Source: Pomphorhynchus laevis (Eukaryota; Acanthocephala; Palaeacanthocephala; Echinorhynchida; Pomphorhynchidae). Taken from it: a stretch of 64,000 nucleotides of DNA. Location of the stretch: assembly GCA_012934845.2 (NCBI GenBank), contig WNNJ02001593.1:1-64000 (forward strand). The letters are read 5' to 3'. Both the position numbers and the translations under genes were made by a program. Positions within the stretch are counted from its first letter, which is position 1, and each line of letters begins with the position of its first letter. Shown here in pieces: positions 1-10,595 of the stretch. The notes below the pieces were generated by a model. The model did no database searches and had not been told where the DNA came from. It saw only the letters and a list, made by a program, of their open reading frames with translations.

Positions 1-210
1 ATTAAAATCATAATATATAATATATTAAATTAATATATTTTAATATATTAAAATTATATATATAAATCATAATATAAAATATATATTATAATATATAATT
101 AATATTATAATATATTAATATATAATATATATTATTATAACATTATTATATTATTATAACATTATAATATCATATTATAACATTATTATATAATGTTATA
201 ATTTAATTAA
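1..210. repeat. AT-only low-complexity tract
   Basis: Almost pure A and T, made of short overlapping palindromic words such as TAATATATTA and AACATTATTATA. There is no open frame and no recognisable element. Similar tracts occur at 22020-22150 and 39945-40200. Confidence 0.8.
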
Positions 211-985
211 ATGCAATGATTATGGTACATAATTTATTGGTTTTTATTATTTTTTTATACATTTTTAGTCTCTAATTTGTTTTTATTACATTGATTTAAA
301 CAATCTAACTAAATAATTGTAAATATTGTCAAACTTTGAATGGTTAAAAAATATTAAAACGTTTTATCAAGAATACATCAACTTTCGAAGGAATACAACA
401 TAATTGGAGACCATTACGATAATGGTCTGTTAGTAAAAAACATTAAAAACATTCTATTTGATTGCATCTGTGAGCTGAAATTGTTCCGATTGTGGCATGA
501 TATTATCCTCACAGGTATTGATCTTATTTTTGATACGGCAGGACGCTACTAATCAGTACGGGTGAATCTCATCAAATGAGAACAACCCGGACGTGGTCAG
601 TCAATGTGGGCTGACCTAGTCCCTGTAGGTGAGCTGTCCCAGCCACTGTAGGTATGGGTAGGCCAATATAGGCTGACCCACACCTACATTTCACGTTTCT
701 GCACTTAATTATCCGCTTTCTTTGTTGACTGATGCTGAATGGATTTGAACTCACGACGTCTGTATCGTGATTCAACTCATCATCCACTAAGCTGGCTGCA
801 CCAGTGGTGTAGATATACATTTCTGTATATTACCTTTTTTCTGAATATTACTTTATAATTGTAAAACTATTGTAAAATATTTCAAGCCCTTAACGTCTTT
901 GACATATTTTTTATCATCAAAGTGCTTTTAGGTGATTTAAAAATTCAAAATATCTATAGTTGTTTGAATTTTTTAATTACATGTG
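211..985. repeat. Dispersed non-coding repeat, copy 1, split by a SINE
   Basis: The stretch from about 215 to 458 and then 867-985 matches 10050-10415 almost base for base. The intervening 459-866 is absent from the second copy. It has no coding potential. Both copies keep a perfect 8-bp hairpin, GACCATTA then a 3-nt loop then TAATGGTC, at 409-427 here and 10263-10281 in the other; the loop differs (CGA against CTA) while the stem does not. The family is not recognised. It could be the tail of a non-autonomous transposon or of a retroelement. Confidence 0.7.
459..866 (-). mobile_element. tRNA-derived SINE, flanked by 5-bp target duplication
   Basis: The boundaries come from comparison with the empty site at 10.3 kb. 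CTATT at 454-458 is repeated at 867-871. On the minus strand a tRNA-like head lies near 805-735: a 7-base acceptor-like arm, an A-box-like CAGCTTAGTGG and a B-box-like GTTCAAATCC. The anticodon-type stem (CACGA with TCGTG) pairs, but the T arm does not, so this is a tRNA-derived element and not a tRNA gene. The tail holds short hairpins built from GGTCAG with CTGACC. Related pieces are at 22150-22205, 57217-57292 and 58641-58800. Confidence 0.6.
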
Positions 986-1489
986 TTAAATTCATACGTT
1001 TTTTTAGTAAAACATGTATGATTTTAATTTAATATATATTTTTTATTCAATTAAAGGCTAACAACAAAATTTAAAATTTATTCAATTATATTAAATAAAA
1101 TTTACATAATTATTAATTATTTGATTTAGTTTCAAAGATGAAGTTCTTTATAAACAAAACAAAAAATTTTGATATTAACAATTGTTATTGAATTAGTTTA
1201 TTAAAAAATATTATCAAATGTTTTATAATTATTAAACATTAAGATCATTTAAATAATGATAATAATTATATTGAGATCATTTAAATTACGTTTATCATAA
1301 CGATCAACGTTCAAAAAATAAAATAGTAATCATTTAGATAGTAATTAAACCACTGTTTTATTTACTTTTTTCAATAGTAATTTAAAAAAAAACAATTATT
1401 GTATTTCGAATGATCAAATCTTTTAATCATTAATGTAATCATTTATTCCATTAATATCATTATAAATCATTTGAATCATTAAAATAATC
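986..1489. other. AT-rich sequence without a recognisable feature
   Basis: About 500 bases of A/T-rich DNA with scattered ATTATT and AATCATTTAAAT words, especially at 1230-1500. No credible frame and no match to the other repeats in the window were seen. Confidence 0.6.
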
Positions 1490-2935
1490 AATTGATGGAT
1501 CCTTATAGAGAAGACAAGGGGGAGAGATGGGACGCCATCGAATTTTTGGCCTTGTGTGTACAAGGTGAAAATTTCCATTGATTTGACGTATAGATAAGGA
1601 TGACTCGCCGTTTGTTTCACGTAGATGTTTCTCAATGCGAGCTAAATTGAGATGGGCAATATCAGAAGGAGAGCGGTCAGGAAAGATACGACTAGTAGAC
1701 AAAGTGGTAAGAAGTTAAAACGTTGGGAAAGTACCAAGAATGCATGTGAACTATGTCGGAAAATGATTTTTAGGAGTGGAGGACTGAGATGATTGGATTT
1801 AGTGGATTTGTTTAAACGGATCGAAGATACAGGAGCAATATTATTGAATAGAGATGGATTATTATCAGGAAGAATGGTTGCTAGGATAGACCTGAAAGCA
1901 GATACATCATCATCGAGGCGACATTGAGGAGAAGCAGATTCGGAAACCTTTAAATTAGATATGATAATGCATCGATCGCGCGAAGGAAAACGATTACGTA
2001 GTGGTGGACGGACAGACCTGGTAGTAGTAGAGGCAGAAGAGCAGATAAACGTGGGAATGACAGGGGTGCTAAGTGAAGATTTAAGATAGTTTGGAGCATG
2101 TGTGACAGGAGTGGAGTGTTGAATCGGTTGATCGGATATGTTACTGGAGATGATTTCGACGGAAGGATGTAAATTATTGATAGGTGATACGGTTGGAGCA
2201 TGTGTGACAGAAGTGGATTGTTGAATAGGTTGAACGGAGATGTTACTGGAGATAATTTTGACAGAAGGATGTAAATTATTGAGAAGTGATACGGTAGAGG
2301 TAGAGTAAGGAGTACGTGAAGAGAAGAAAGAAGTATGAGATGTATTTAGATGTGGGGATGAATAGGAAAAATGAGGTACGAGATGAAGGCCTTTACTGTT
2401 TGCATTGTTAGGAAGATGAAGATTAAGGGAAGTTTTATCCGTAGTTAAAGGAGGAGTGTGTGAAAGAAGTTTCAAGAACGGGTTTCATAGATGACGGAGG
2501 AGTTAGTAAGCAAACGGATGACGACGATATATTGGAAGATATGTTGTCGTTTGTTGATGTTCTATGTATAACAGCGGTCTGAGTCGACTGAGAGATATCA
2601 TAAAGTTTATTTATTGAGCACGAATCTGTTTTGTTAGCGTTCAGAGCATCTCCACCGTTTGAGTGGTCCTTCTTCATTAGCTTACCTACGAGGGCAGCAC
2701 AACAGAAGCCGCAGAGGAAATTCCGATTTAAAACGTTGTCCTCGTCAGTGAAAGGAATGGTAACGTGAGTCCAAACATTGCAATTCTTGTTGTCGCATCC
2801 AATTTGCTTTTCGATGTAAGCTTCCTTGACGGACTTGAGTTGCTGGCCGACATTTTTAGTTAGCTTTCTCTTTGCCATAATAAAATGTTAATTAGTTAGT
2901 TATAATCAAGAATGTTTAAACTCCGTTAGTCTGCA
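1490..2935 (-). mobile_element. CR1/L2-like LINE (lineage H), 5' half with ORF1
   Basis: Read on the minus strand, this is the 5' untranslated region plus ORF1 of the lineage whose ORF2 lies at 60.8-63.7 kb. The two copies match closely over the ORF1-ORF2 junction (1507-1800 here, 63660-63960 there). The copy stops about 30 codons into ORF2, near 1507, and passes straight into AT-rich DNA. LINEs are normally 5'-truncated, so losing the 3' part points to a later deletion or rearrangement. Confidence 0.75.
1642..2878 (-). pseudogene. LINE ORF1 protein (zinc-finger type), frameshifted
   Basis: The protein starts at 2878 (MAKRKLTKN). Within the first 60 residues it has a cysteine pattern, C-x4-C-x-W then C-x2-C-C, resembling the PHD-like zinc domains of CR1-group ORF1 proteins. 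The reading frame shifts near 2450-2475 and continues as a serine, threonine and proline-rich region to about 1642. That region contains a tandem repeat of roughly 42 residues built on NNLHPSVEIISSNIS. ORF1 proteins bind element RNA. Assignment rests on position upstream of the ORF2 start and identity to the copy at the right end of the window. Confidence 0.6.
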
Positions 2936-3160
2936 AGTCGTTAGTTGTAAGTAGCGAGCGGATGTCGTCGATGGTTGTCGATGGTTGTCGATAATTGTCA
3001 AGAGGATGGTTGTCGATGGTTGTCGATAATTGTCAAGAGGATGGTTGTCGATGGTTTTCGGTAGTCGTCGTCGAAGGTTGTCGTTGGTTGTCGTCGAAGA
3101 TTGTAGTTTGATTGTTTTACAATCTTGGTGGACAGGATTTTCCGCAAGCGAAGCTAGCGG
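2936..3160. repeat. Tandem repeats of TGTCGATGGT in the LINE H 5' leader
   Basis: Degenerate repeats of GGTTGTCGAT and AATTGTCAAGAGGAT lie between about 2958 and 3100, immediately upstream of LINE H ORF1 on the minus strand. Repeated 5' units are common in LINE promoters, so this is probably the element's internal promoter region. Confidence 0.65.
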
Positions 3161-3238
3161 AACTGAAATCTGGAACTGAAATCTGGAACTGAAATCTGGA
3201 ACTGAAATCTGGAACTGAAATCTGGAACTGAAATCTGG
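3161..3238. repeat. Perfect 13-bp tandem repeat, six units
   Basis: The unit AACTGAAATCTGG is repeated six times without error (6 x 13 = 78 bases). It sits between the leader of LINE H on the left and the truncated start of LINE A on the right. Perfect identity suggests recent expansion. Confidence 0.9.
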
Positions 3239-3789
3239 AATGTAAGAACTTTAATAACCAATACTTTTTTTAACGATATCCCAAAGCATATCTGTTCCCA
3301 CTATACTCCGTACATAACCCCACCCCACTCCTCTTCATCTCAAAGACTCTTGACCTTAGTAAAGTGCCCCTTAAGGTCTTCCCCCTAGCTAAATTACTCA
3401 TGTCCAGCCCTGTCTTGTCTAGTAGTTTCATTTAGTAAGAACGGTAAACGCCTCAGTCTAGCCAATGTTTACGTTCGTCCAGGGGAGATCCACAAGAATC
3501 GTGACCTCCTGGATGGCATTATCGACAGCGGCTATGACATGATTCTAGGGGACTTCAACGTCAGAACTGGTCGTTGGATCTAGGCATCACTTCGCAGAGC
3601 CAGGAACGATTACTTTATTCACAAACCACCTGCCCCCCACCTTTCATTGCACATCATCAAATTCAATCCTCGACATTTTACTGCTTCAATCGAGGTGGCT
3701 GCTTAAACCCCTCTGCATGGAGCAGTCGCGTCAACAGTTGACCACCCCTCATGACCTCATTCGTTGGAGGATAGAGGAGTATATGTTGC

Positions 3790-3985
3790 TAAAATTGTCT
3801 AAAATTGTCTAAAATTTATACGAGCTAAAATTGTCTAAAATTGTATTGGTTGTTAAATACTTAAAATTGCTGAAGATGATGCCAGTTAGGCATCGAAATA
3901 TTCAATTCAATAAATTTTGCGTTGGTTTTTGCCATCTTTCTTCAAATTTAAATGATATTACAGAGTCGCAATCTTCATTCAAATT
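3790..3985 (+). mobile_element. Penelope-like terminal fragment inserted in LINE A
   Basis: Compared with LINE A copy 2, about 195 bases here are foreign. They start with tandem CTAAAATTGT units (3788-3845), followed by TTGTTAAATACTTA, a hammerhead-like hairpin and an AATAAA. The hairpin has the same layout as the one downstream of the Penelope GIY-YIG gene at 36.8 kb, hence the assignment. Confidence 0.5.
3870..3898 (+). ncRNA. Hammerhead-ribozyme-like motif
   Basis: CTGAAGA, one extra base, a perfect 6-bp stem (GATGCC with GGCATC, loop AGTTA) and then GAAA. This is the order of the hammerhead core (CUGANGA, stem II, GAAA), although a canonical core has no extra base before stem II. Hammerheads are known from Penelope-like elements. 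Stems I and III and a cleavage triplet could not be assigned, so activity is uncertain. Confidence 0.45.
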
Positions 3986-4249
3986 CAATTTATTTTACCT
4001 CTCTTCGCAAGCTACCGCAATTTTATCGACTACCTAAAAGGTCGCTTATACAATCCCACTCCGACAAAACTCAAGGTCCTAGCTAAATTGCTGAACCTTC
4101 CTAATCTCTCTGCTTCCGCCAGACAAACCCTCTCGAATGAATGCTGGAGCACTAGATATAGGTTTCAGATGAGTAGGGATAAGACGAATATTGCTCGTCT
4201 TAACCCGTCTCAGTCTTCCTTCTGAAAGATATTCAAGAAGGAGAAGTTT

Positions 4250-5566
4250 GTGTGCTGGAAGGATAGGGCATTGGGTTGGATAGATAATGTAGGCCTTGAT
4301 AAAGTTTTGGAGGAGTCACTAGCCCTACACAACTATAGAGCCACTCAATCACCTCAGCCAATCCCGCCCTGGTGTATCTTCAGGAATAGGGATCTATCTG
4401 TTACGGATATCCTTAACTCCTGGGGTCCACTCCCGGGCACCTCCAAATCCGTCGCTCCACTTTCTTCTCGGGTATGTCAGCTTTTGACAGCTCATCAGAG
4501 AAGAGAGGTGGTCGTCACAATGCTTTTAGCCTCCCTATCCGATGTAGCAGGCATCAATATTAGTAAGCGTGTTTTTATTCCTAAGAAAAAATCCTGCTCA
4601 TGCCCTAAAGATTTGAGACCCATTTCGATTCAAAATGCCCTTGTGTAAAATCCGCGACCATTTAAGTAGGCTTAATTTGATCCCTCCAGGCTTTCATTGG
4701 TTCGTCAAAGATCCCTCCAGGCTTTCATTGGTTCGTTTGCGCGAACCAATGAAAGCCTTTCATCAATTTGATCCCTCCAGGCTTTCATTGGTTCGTTTGC
4801 GCGTAAAATCCGCGACCATTTAAGTAGGCTTAATTTGATCCCTCCAGGCTTTCATTGGTTCGTCAAAGGTCGCTCGGTACATTCAGCAGTTGATGATGTG
4901 GAGCAGTTTTGTCGGGATAATAGCCATCGTCTAATTGTGGCTGTTTTCCTCGACTTTTCTGCTGCATTTGACCGCATCTCTATTCCTTTTGTGATCTCTT
5001 CTCTTAGGTCCCTCGGGTTGCCTGCGAGAATTGTGAACAAAGTGGAGATCCTGATGTATACCAAGCGATTTTAATATGAAAACGACTCTGATGCGCGTCA
5101 GTTCTACCCTATTACGGGTGTACCTCAAGGATCCCCACTTTCTCCTATCTTATATCTTGCTGCCTCCGTTAACCTATTCAAAATATTTAAACGCGAACAA
5201 CGTCTGGTGGTGTACACCGATGACACAACAGCCCTGTTCACTGGACACAGGTGTAAATACGTAGTCTCTGACATCAGCCGTTTTATTTTGAGATTAAAAG
5301 ACCAGTTACCCATATCCAATCTTATTTTAATCTCTGCCAAATCGCAGGCGGTTGTCTTTCATGGCACTCCTGCAACAAAGAAAAAACTTACGAGATTAGC
5401 ACTCTCGGCGCTCTCCTCCATATTTGCCTCTGAACCACTTCCTACCTTCACAAGTCGAGTAAAATACCTGGGGTTCACCGTTTCGGTGAACTGGTCGGCA
5501 AAAGCTGACCTGGATAGACTAAAACGTATCCTGAAGAAAGCTAGGTGGGCTCTGAAACTGGCCTAG
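4250..5566 (+). pseudogene. LINE A reverse transcriptase, broken
   Basis: 4250-4648 encodes the region before the RT core, ending with the palm motif DLRPISIQN. After the local rearrangement, 4835-5074 encodes GFHWFVKGRSVHSAVDD and FLDFSAAFDRIS, and 5207-5566 starts in the catalytic box (VYTDDTTALF; the usual YADD has become YTDD) followed by the thumb. The fragments lie in different frames with several interruptions. The same domain order is found on the opposite strand at 11767-10596. Confidence 0.75.
4646..4862 (+). repeat. Local direct and inverted duplications inside LINE A
   Basis: A 26-base word beginning GATCCCTCCAGGC occurs four times (near 4679, 4710, 4770 and 4837). The 35 bases before it are duplicated (4646-4680 and 4803-4838). 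An inverted copy of 16 bases (CGAACCAATGAAAGCC at 4742-4757) forms a hairpin with its left neighbour. LINE A copy 2 has the sequence once, so the rearrangement is local and came after insertion. Confidence 0.85.
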
Positions 5567-5845
5567 CATCTGTCGTTGAAGGAGAAAATCCAGGTGCGTT
5601 TTTGGGGTACCTGGGCTATCTCAGGAATAGTCTTCTTCTCAAGAGGACGTCTCCAGGCGGCGTGTTGGATCGGTTGAGGGCTCAGATCCCCATGGATTTG
5701 AGGCCATAAAAGGCTGGAAGAAGAGGGAAAGATTATGATAAACCGAAGAAGTTTTTTTGGTTGACTTTTCGAAGTTTTTGTTTGACTATTGACTGTTAAT
5801 ACTCTTCCTTTTGTGTTGTAATGTAACAAAATCATTTATTTTATT

Positions 5846-6304
5846 TTATTGAACAAAACTACAATTATTTCTTGTGGTACATATTATTTGTAGTGTCAGC
5901 AAATCAAATGTGAATTTAAAACTTAGGTAAGTTTATATTTTACTGTTTATACAAAAATAGTTATTACCTTGTTTAAATCAAAGTAAACTCTGATGTAACC
6001 TTTTACTTATAATAACAAAATTTGATATCATCTACGTTATTCTTTTGTGTATAGCAAATTAATAACTATTGTCAAATTAATATCTCTTGATTTGGATAAA
6101 CATTTATATAAACAAATGTTTAGATTAATGTTTGTATATACAAAAAAGTGAAGGTTATTTGTATAATCATTTGTTGCATTAAAAAGGTATCAAACATTTG
6201 ACAAGACACATCTATCAGTCTAAACATTTATGTAACAAATGTTTTGTTATATATATTTTTTAATATATATCTGATTTATTTCAAAAATTACATTCAAGGA
6301 ATCC
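5846..6304. other. AT-rich spacer, nothing recognised
   Basis: Between the 3' tail of LINE A and the 3' end of LINE B1. No frame, RNA gene or repeat seen elsewhere in the window was found. Confidence 0.6.
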
Positions 6305-6360
6305 CGCAAATGGGCTCATTTAAAACAAACAAAAATAAAATAAGTATTCATTTGATGTAA

Positions 6361-7542
6361 TCACCGTCTCCGTATTGGAATGTTGCCAGAATGGCACAGG
6401 ATCTTTGATATTGATGCTCTTAAGCAAGCCGATATCATTCTAGCCGAAGATATGCCGATTGATGTGCGCATAGCGCTTATCTCATCACTATAGTCTGTTC
6501 CTTTTTTATCTGATATTTTTTTAACTAAGTTCTTCAGCAAAGCAGACGCTGCCGGTCCATTAGCGCCGTTGGTCGAAACTACGAATGGAGAAAGGGATGC
6601 ATTTTCAATATCACTAATTCGTTCTTCGTATTTCGCTCGCTTTCTGCTTTCGTGATATTCAAATACAGCGGATGGTGACTTAATGGTATAGGATGGTGCA
6701 AGATTATTGAAGATACAAACGTCGATGAACGTTCGCTCCATCCTAGTTCCAAAAAGTCCATTGCACACAATATCTGCTCGAGCTTCAGGTGTGCGAGTTA
6801 TCGTACTGGTCAAAAAGTTGTAGCATTCGGGTACTGCTGACAGGCACGGTTCCAAGGCAACACAGCTACATGCAGTGGACAAATATCTAGATAGTGTATC
6901 TCGAATCTCGTTATGTCTAATTATTGTCAAGGCATCCCTACGACACGATAACGCATGACAGCAAGACATCTCTGATCTACAGATGCATATACCCGATATG
7001 TCGTTTGGTGTCCAACCATACCGTGCTGCGACAGCATCTTGAAATTCATGATGTGACAGGTGGAATGATTTAAACGATAGTGGACGGATTGTTAACCAGC
7101 TGGATGCGCCCTTTAAACTAGCGAACTGTAAAATATTTTCCGCATCCTCGGATAATCTGACGATATCAGCTCTTTTGGCTCTGGCAGTGGCTAAGTTTGT
7201 GCTGGTTATAAGTCTTCGGGCCTCATGTTGGGCATCAATTAATTCGGAAAAACTCAAATCTTTTAAGTAGGTGGACGTTAAAATTCTTGATGACTCAAAC
7301 TGCGATACTGCTTCCACGATAGGACTTCTTATGCCAAGACCACCAATGGACGTTGGTAATGCAATAATTTGCTTCTGCATGTCAGATAGTTCGGTGTTGA
7401 CAAGTATTTGTACAAATTGCCCATAAATCTCATCGTGAAATGGTTGCATGCTTTCAGGAGTGATTTTGGTCGTCCTTGAAAAGGTGTATCCACTTTGATT
7501 GAGCTCCATATACGAATGCAGAATAAGCCGAGTGTGGATCAA
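6361..7542 (-). pseudogene. LINE B1 thumb, zinc knuckle and REL nuclease
   Basis: The 393 residues contain GGLGIRSPIVEAV (RT thumb region), a C-x-C...CCHALSC-x2-DAL...RHNEIRD knuckle and then ARADIV, ERTFIDVCVFN and KRAKYEERI. These last three form the PD-(D/E)XK-like pattern (D, D and K in order). The nuclease would nick target DNA to prime reverse transcription. Homologous C-termini are at 37624-38005, 43132-43530 and 58828-59700. Confidence 0.75.
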
Positions 7543-8500
7543 ACCTAGCAGCGTCAGTCAGCTTAGTGATTAGAGAGATAGACTTTGAAATCCGGCTGTG
7601 TACATCAGATTGTTTATATGTTGACGAACCAATAGGAGAACCAAGGATAACCAACCCATCTGTCACGACTTCTATGCTCGTTCCTGTAAACGCTGACTTT
7701 GCGAGATCTTCATTATTGGGATGTATCAACAGCTTCGACTTTCCTAGATTTACAATATAGCCGTAGTGGGGACCGTTGTCTGTAAGCCATTCCCACGCCT
7801 TGTGCAGTGTAGATACGCTATCAACAAATGAAGCATCATCCGCATACCATCTCTGGAAAAGGCCGGGAACTGAGGCTTGTAGACGATGAATAAACACCAA
7901 CGAAGATACGGCAAAAGCCGCCATTGCCAAAGGGTCCCCTTGTGTTAGGCCTTCTTGTGCCATGATAATATCGCCTTCCCCGATAAGCTGCGTATTATGT
8001 GAATATATATTGTAAAGTGGCACAGATAGAGCTGGACATACTATGCCAACATTTGCCGGCAATAGTTTCCTATTGACACAATTGAAAGCATTCGCTGCAT
8101 CGATAGCAAGTAAGCCAACCATATTGCTTCTCGAGAATTCACTGTTTATGCTACGAATCGCAAATTCAATACCTGCCTGCTGACCGGCACAAAGTTGCAT
8201 AACGCCTGCTAATGCTTGCAATTTTGGGGAAGCAACTTCGAGAATAACCTTACCAATCAATCGTCGGACGACCTCGCCAACTCCTATTGGCCTAATCCCT
8301 GGTTTTTTATTGAGTGCGATTATCCTGATGGCCGTGAATGCCTCGATATGGGTGGGGTTTATTGCTTCTGTGGCAATTTTATAAGCCATGTCAGCTAAAA
8401 CATCGGCAAGACGTTGCGAGTGAGTCTTGAAACTGCTCAATAACGTTTTCATTATAACAGCAGTCATTCCGGATGGACCCGCACCGCCTTGTAATATCAC
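7454..8500 (-). pseudogene. LINE B1 reverse transcriptase
   Basis: The 348-residue frame begins QGGAGPSGMTA and continues with the RT blocks NKKPGIRPIGVGEVVRRLIGK, IDAANAFNCVNRK, EGLTQGDPLAMAAFA and the catalytic box FQRWYADDASFVDS. Catalytic aspartates are present. The next frame, which carries the nuclease, overlaps it by 88 bases. One frameshift therefore separates RT and REL in an otherwise continuous polyprotein. Confidence 0.8.
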
Positions 8501-8518
8501 CTGGTTCTATCACTGGTT

Positions 8519-8857
8519 CTAGCATCGCCTGGTTCTATCAATAACTGTGTATTCAACTGGGTGGTGAGAAATACTCCCACTGAGACTATTCTCTTGGATA
8601 GCGACCGCTTCCACGTCTCTGGCAGCGTAATGAAGATCTAGCAGAATATTCTTAATCGTCTGTCCATTCAGTTCGTCGTTCATCTTAAACAAGGCTGGTT
8701 CGTCAGACTCTTTTATGGTAAGACTATTAAGCGCACCTCTTGTGTTTCCGGATTGCATGAGCCGAGAAAATGATTTAGAGCAGTCATTGTGCTTCGTACG
8801 TGGTTTTCTAGACTGAGCATTCACGGCATTTTGAAGAACAATACCTTCATCTAGCAA
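8519..8857 (-). pseudogene. LINE B1 N-terminal linker region
   Basis: 112 residues upstream of the RT, containing FSRLMQSGNTRGALNSLT. The same kind of 'nGN.r.A...L' segment precedes the RT of the other REL LINEs in this window (for example RGNYEKAMKRL in C1). Reading upstream on the minus strand, a stop separates it from a further in-frame stretch (LPTRKTAALRKALERRLDA) near 8930. Confidence 0.6.
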
Positions 8858-8999
8858 GGCTATGAAATCACCTTTCTGTCATGCATCCAAGCGTCTTTCA
8901 AGAGCTTTTCGTAACGCGGCTGTTTTTCTCGTCGGTAATCTTTGGAGTAACAGCTGATACATTACAGCTGCCTCTTTCAATGCAGTGTTTTGTTATATA

Positions 9000-9935
9000 A
9001 TAAACATAAACAAATTAAATCAGCTAACTGAGTCTACGTATTTAATAAAATTATAAAATAAACAAAACATAATAATGCTAAATCAAAATTTAATAATTAA
9101 ATAATAAAATTAATTATTGTTTTTAGATTTTCTATAATTTAAATCAAGTTAAAAAAATGAAATTTAAAATAAACGTCATTTTTATGAATTGACTAATAAA
9201 TAACAGACGTTGTATCAGAATAAGAATTAGAGGTCACCAGGAGGAACTGCTATGCTATCAGGTTTCGGCCCCCGACCCAACATAGCAGCGGGGCCAAATA
9301 CATGCTAATGATGTATTTCCTCTGAAATAACTATCTAGTATCTTATTCTAATACAAAGTATATTATTTATTATCCATCCATAAAAATTTGCCACTTAAGA
9401 GTTTAAATTTATTCTTTATATTATTGTGTTGATTTATATATTTTACTATTTTCTGCTTGATGTTATTTTTATAGTAACCTAGTTTTAAAATATGTATCTA
9501 TTAAATTATTTAAATTATTTTGAAGAAAGCCAATATCATTACATATTGTTGCAATTCTTAAAATTTCATTATTTAATGTATTATATTTTATATTATATGG
9601 TATGCATGAATGCTCATGCAAAAATATGTTTCTTGTAAATTTAAATATGTCATCTTTACGATATAAATTAATAGTGGTTTTAGTTAATGTTAATTTAATG
9701 TTCATATCTAGATATACACCTTCTTTATCATTAATATTGGTTTTGTTAAGAATAAGGCTTTCTGGATAAATGTGCTCACTAATTGAATAAAAATTATTAG
9801 AATTAAATACACATATATCATCAATGTATCGAAACATATATTTCATATATTTATATTGTTTAGATTTAGTTTTTACACAGTTATGAACAAATTCATATTC
9901 TATAAAGCTTAAAAACAAGTCAGCTATAATTTTAA
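9000..9935 (-). mobile_element. Naiad/Chlamys-type Penelope-like element, 3' part
   Basis: The 3' end (ACGTAGACTCAGTTAGCTGATTT on the minus strand) is at about 9000-9030. The structured tail is at 9230-9330 and the RT C-terminal half lies upstream of that. It is 5'-truncated near 9935 within the RT. The sequence closely matches the copies at 20.6, 23.3 and 33.8 kb. The element is broken by truncation. Confidence 0.85.
9469..9918 (-). pseudogene. PLE reverse transcriptase, C-terminal fragment
   Basis: 149 residues including YIDDICVF, the catalytic box, and the downstream YLDMNIKLTLTKT and LYRKDDIFKFTRN blocks that characterise this PLE RT. It has no N-terminal palm and no nuclease, so it is a dead fragment. 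Confidence 0.8.
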
Positions 9936-10049
9936 TATTTAATGTTTTGGCTTAACTTGTTTTCCCTATCAATCTTTGGCCACCAAGATCTACAGTATAA
10001 CAACATAGGAATATAATTCGCGTAAGCTCTTACATAATGATGTAATAAT
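9936..10049. other. Short unassigned spacer
   Basis: Unique-looking sequence between the PLE truncation point and the dispersed repeat. Nothing recognised. Confidence 0.5.
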
Positions 10050-10415
10050 GTAATATTATAATTTAATGCAATGATTATGATACATAATTTATTGGTTTTA
10101 ATTATTTTCTATTCATTCCAAGTCTCTAATTTGTTTTTATTACATTGTTTTTAACAATCTAACTAAATGATCGTTAATATTATCAAACTCTGCATGATTA
10201 AGAAATATTAAAACGTTAGATCAAGAAGACATCAACTTTCGAAGGAATACAACATAATTTGAGACCATTACTATAATGGTCTGTTTGTAAAAAAACGTTA
10301 AAAATATTATAAAATATTTCAAGCCATAAAGGTCTTTTAAATATTTTTTAATCATCAAAATGCTTTTAGGAGATTTAAAAATTCAATATTTTTATAGGTG
10401 TTTGAATTTTTTAAT
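10050..10415. repeat. Dispersed non-coding repeat, copy 2 (uninterrupted)
   Basis: The empty-site counterpart of 215-985. It ends abruptly at about 10415, where the 3' end of LINE A copy 2 begins. The conserved hairpin is at 10263-10281. Confidence 0.7.
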
Positions 10416-10595
10416 CACATACCTCCAAACGATCCAACACGCCGCCTTACGACTTAACCACCCGGGGTCTGCCACTCCCCAAATGATCCAATCGCGGCGG
10501 ACTATGCTTGACAGACGAGAGACGATCAGCTTCAAAATTATTTATCTTTGCTCAGGGGGACGTCTTTTAGAAAATAAGACTAATCCCGAGATAGC

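Larger units (their letters stand above)
3265..5845 (+). mobile_element. AP-endonuclease LINE, lineage A, copy 1 (damaged)
   Basis: This is homologous along its length to the minus-strand copy at 13060-10416. The endonuclease part near 3460-3620 retains the GDFN motif region. A piece of Penelope-like element is inserted at 3790-3985 and the middle is rearranged at 4646-4862. The 3' end has lost about 90 bases relative to copy 2, then ends in ATTTTATTTTATT near 5833-5847. The clade within the R1/I/Jockey/CR1 group cannot be settled by eye. Confidence 0.75.
6305..8985 (-). mobile_element. REL-endonuclease LINE, lineage B, copy 1
   Basis: Read on the minus strand, this holds a reverse transcriptase followed by a cysteine-histidine knuckle and a C-terminal PD-(D/E)XK-like nuclease, the layout of R2, NeSL and Hero-type LINEs. 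The 5' end is truncated near 8985, where PLE sequence begins. The 3' end carries CCCATTTGCGGGATTCC near 6305-6320, a motif also seen at the ends of other REL LINEs here. Only a few frame breaks are present, so the copy is moderately old. Confidence 0.8.

Noticed and set aside
730-810. A tRNA gene on the minus strand
   Set aside because: Acceptor-like and anticodon-like stems pair, but the T arm does not and the anticodon loop has eight bases. It lies within a 408-bp insertion flanked by a target duplication, so it is the head of a SINE.
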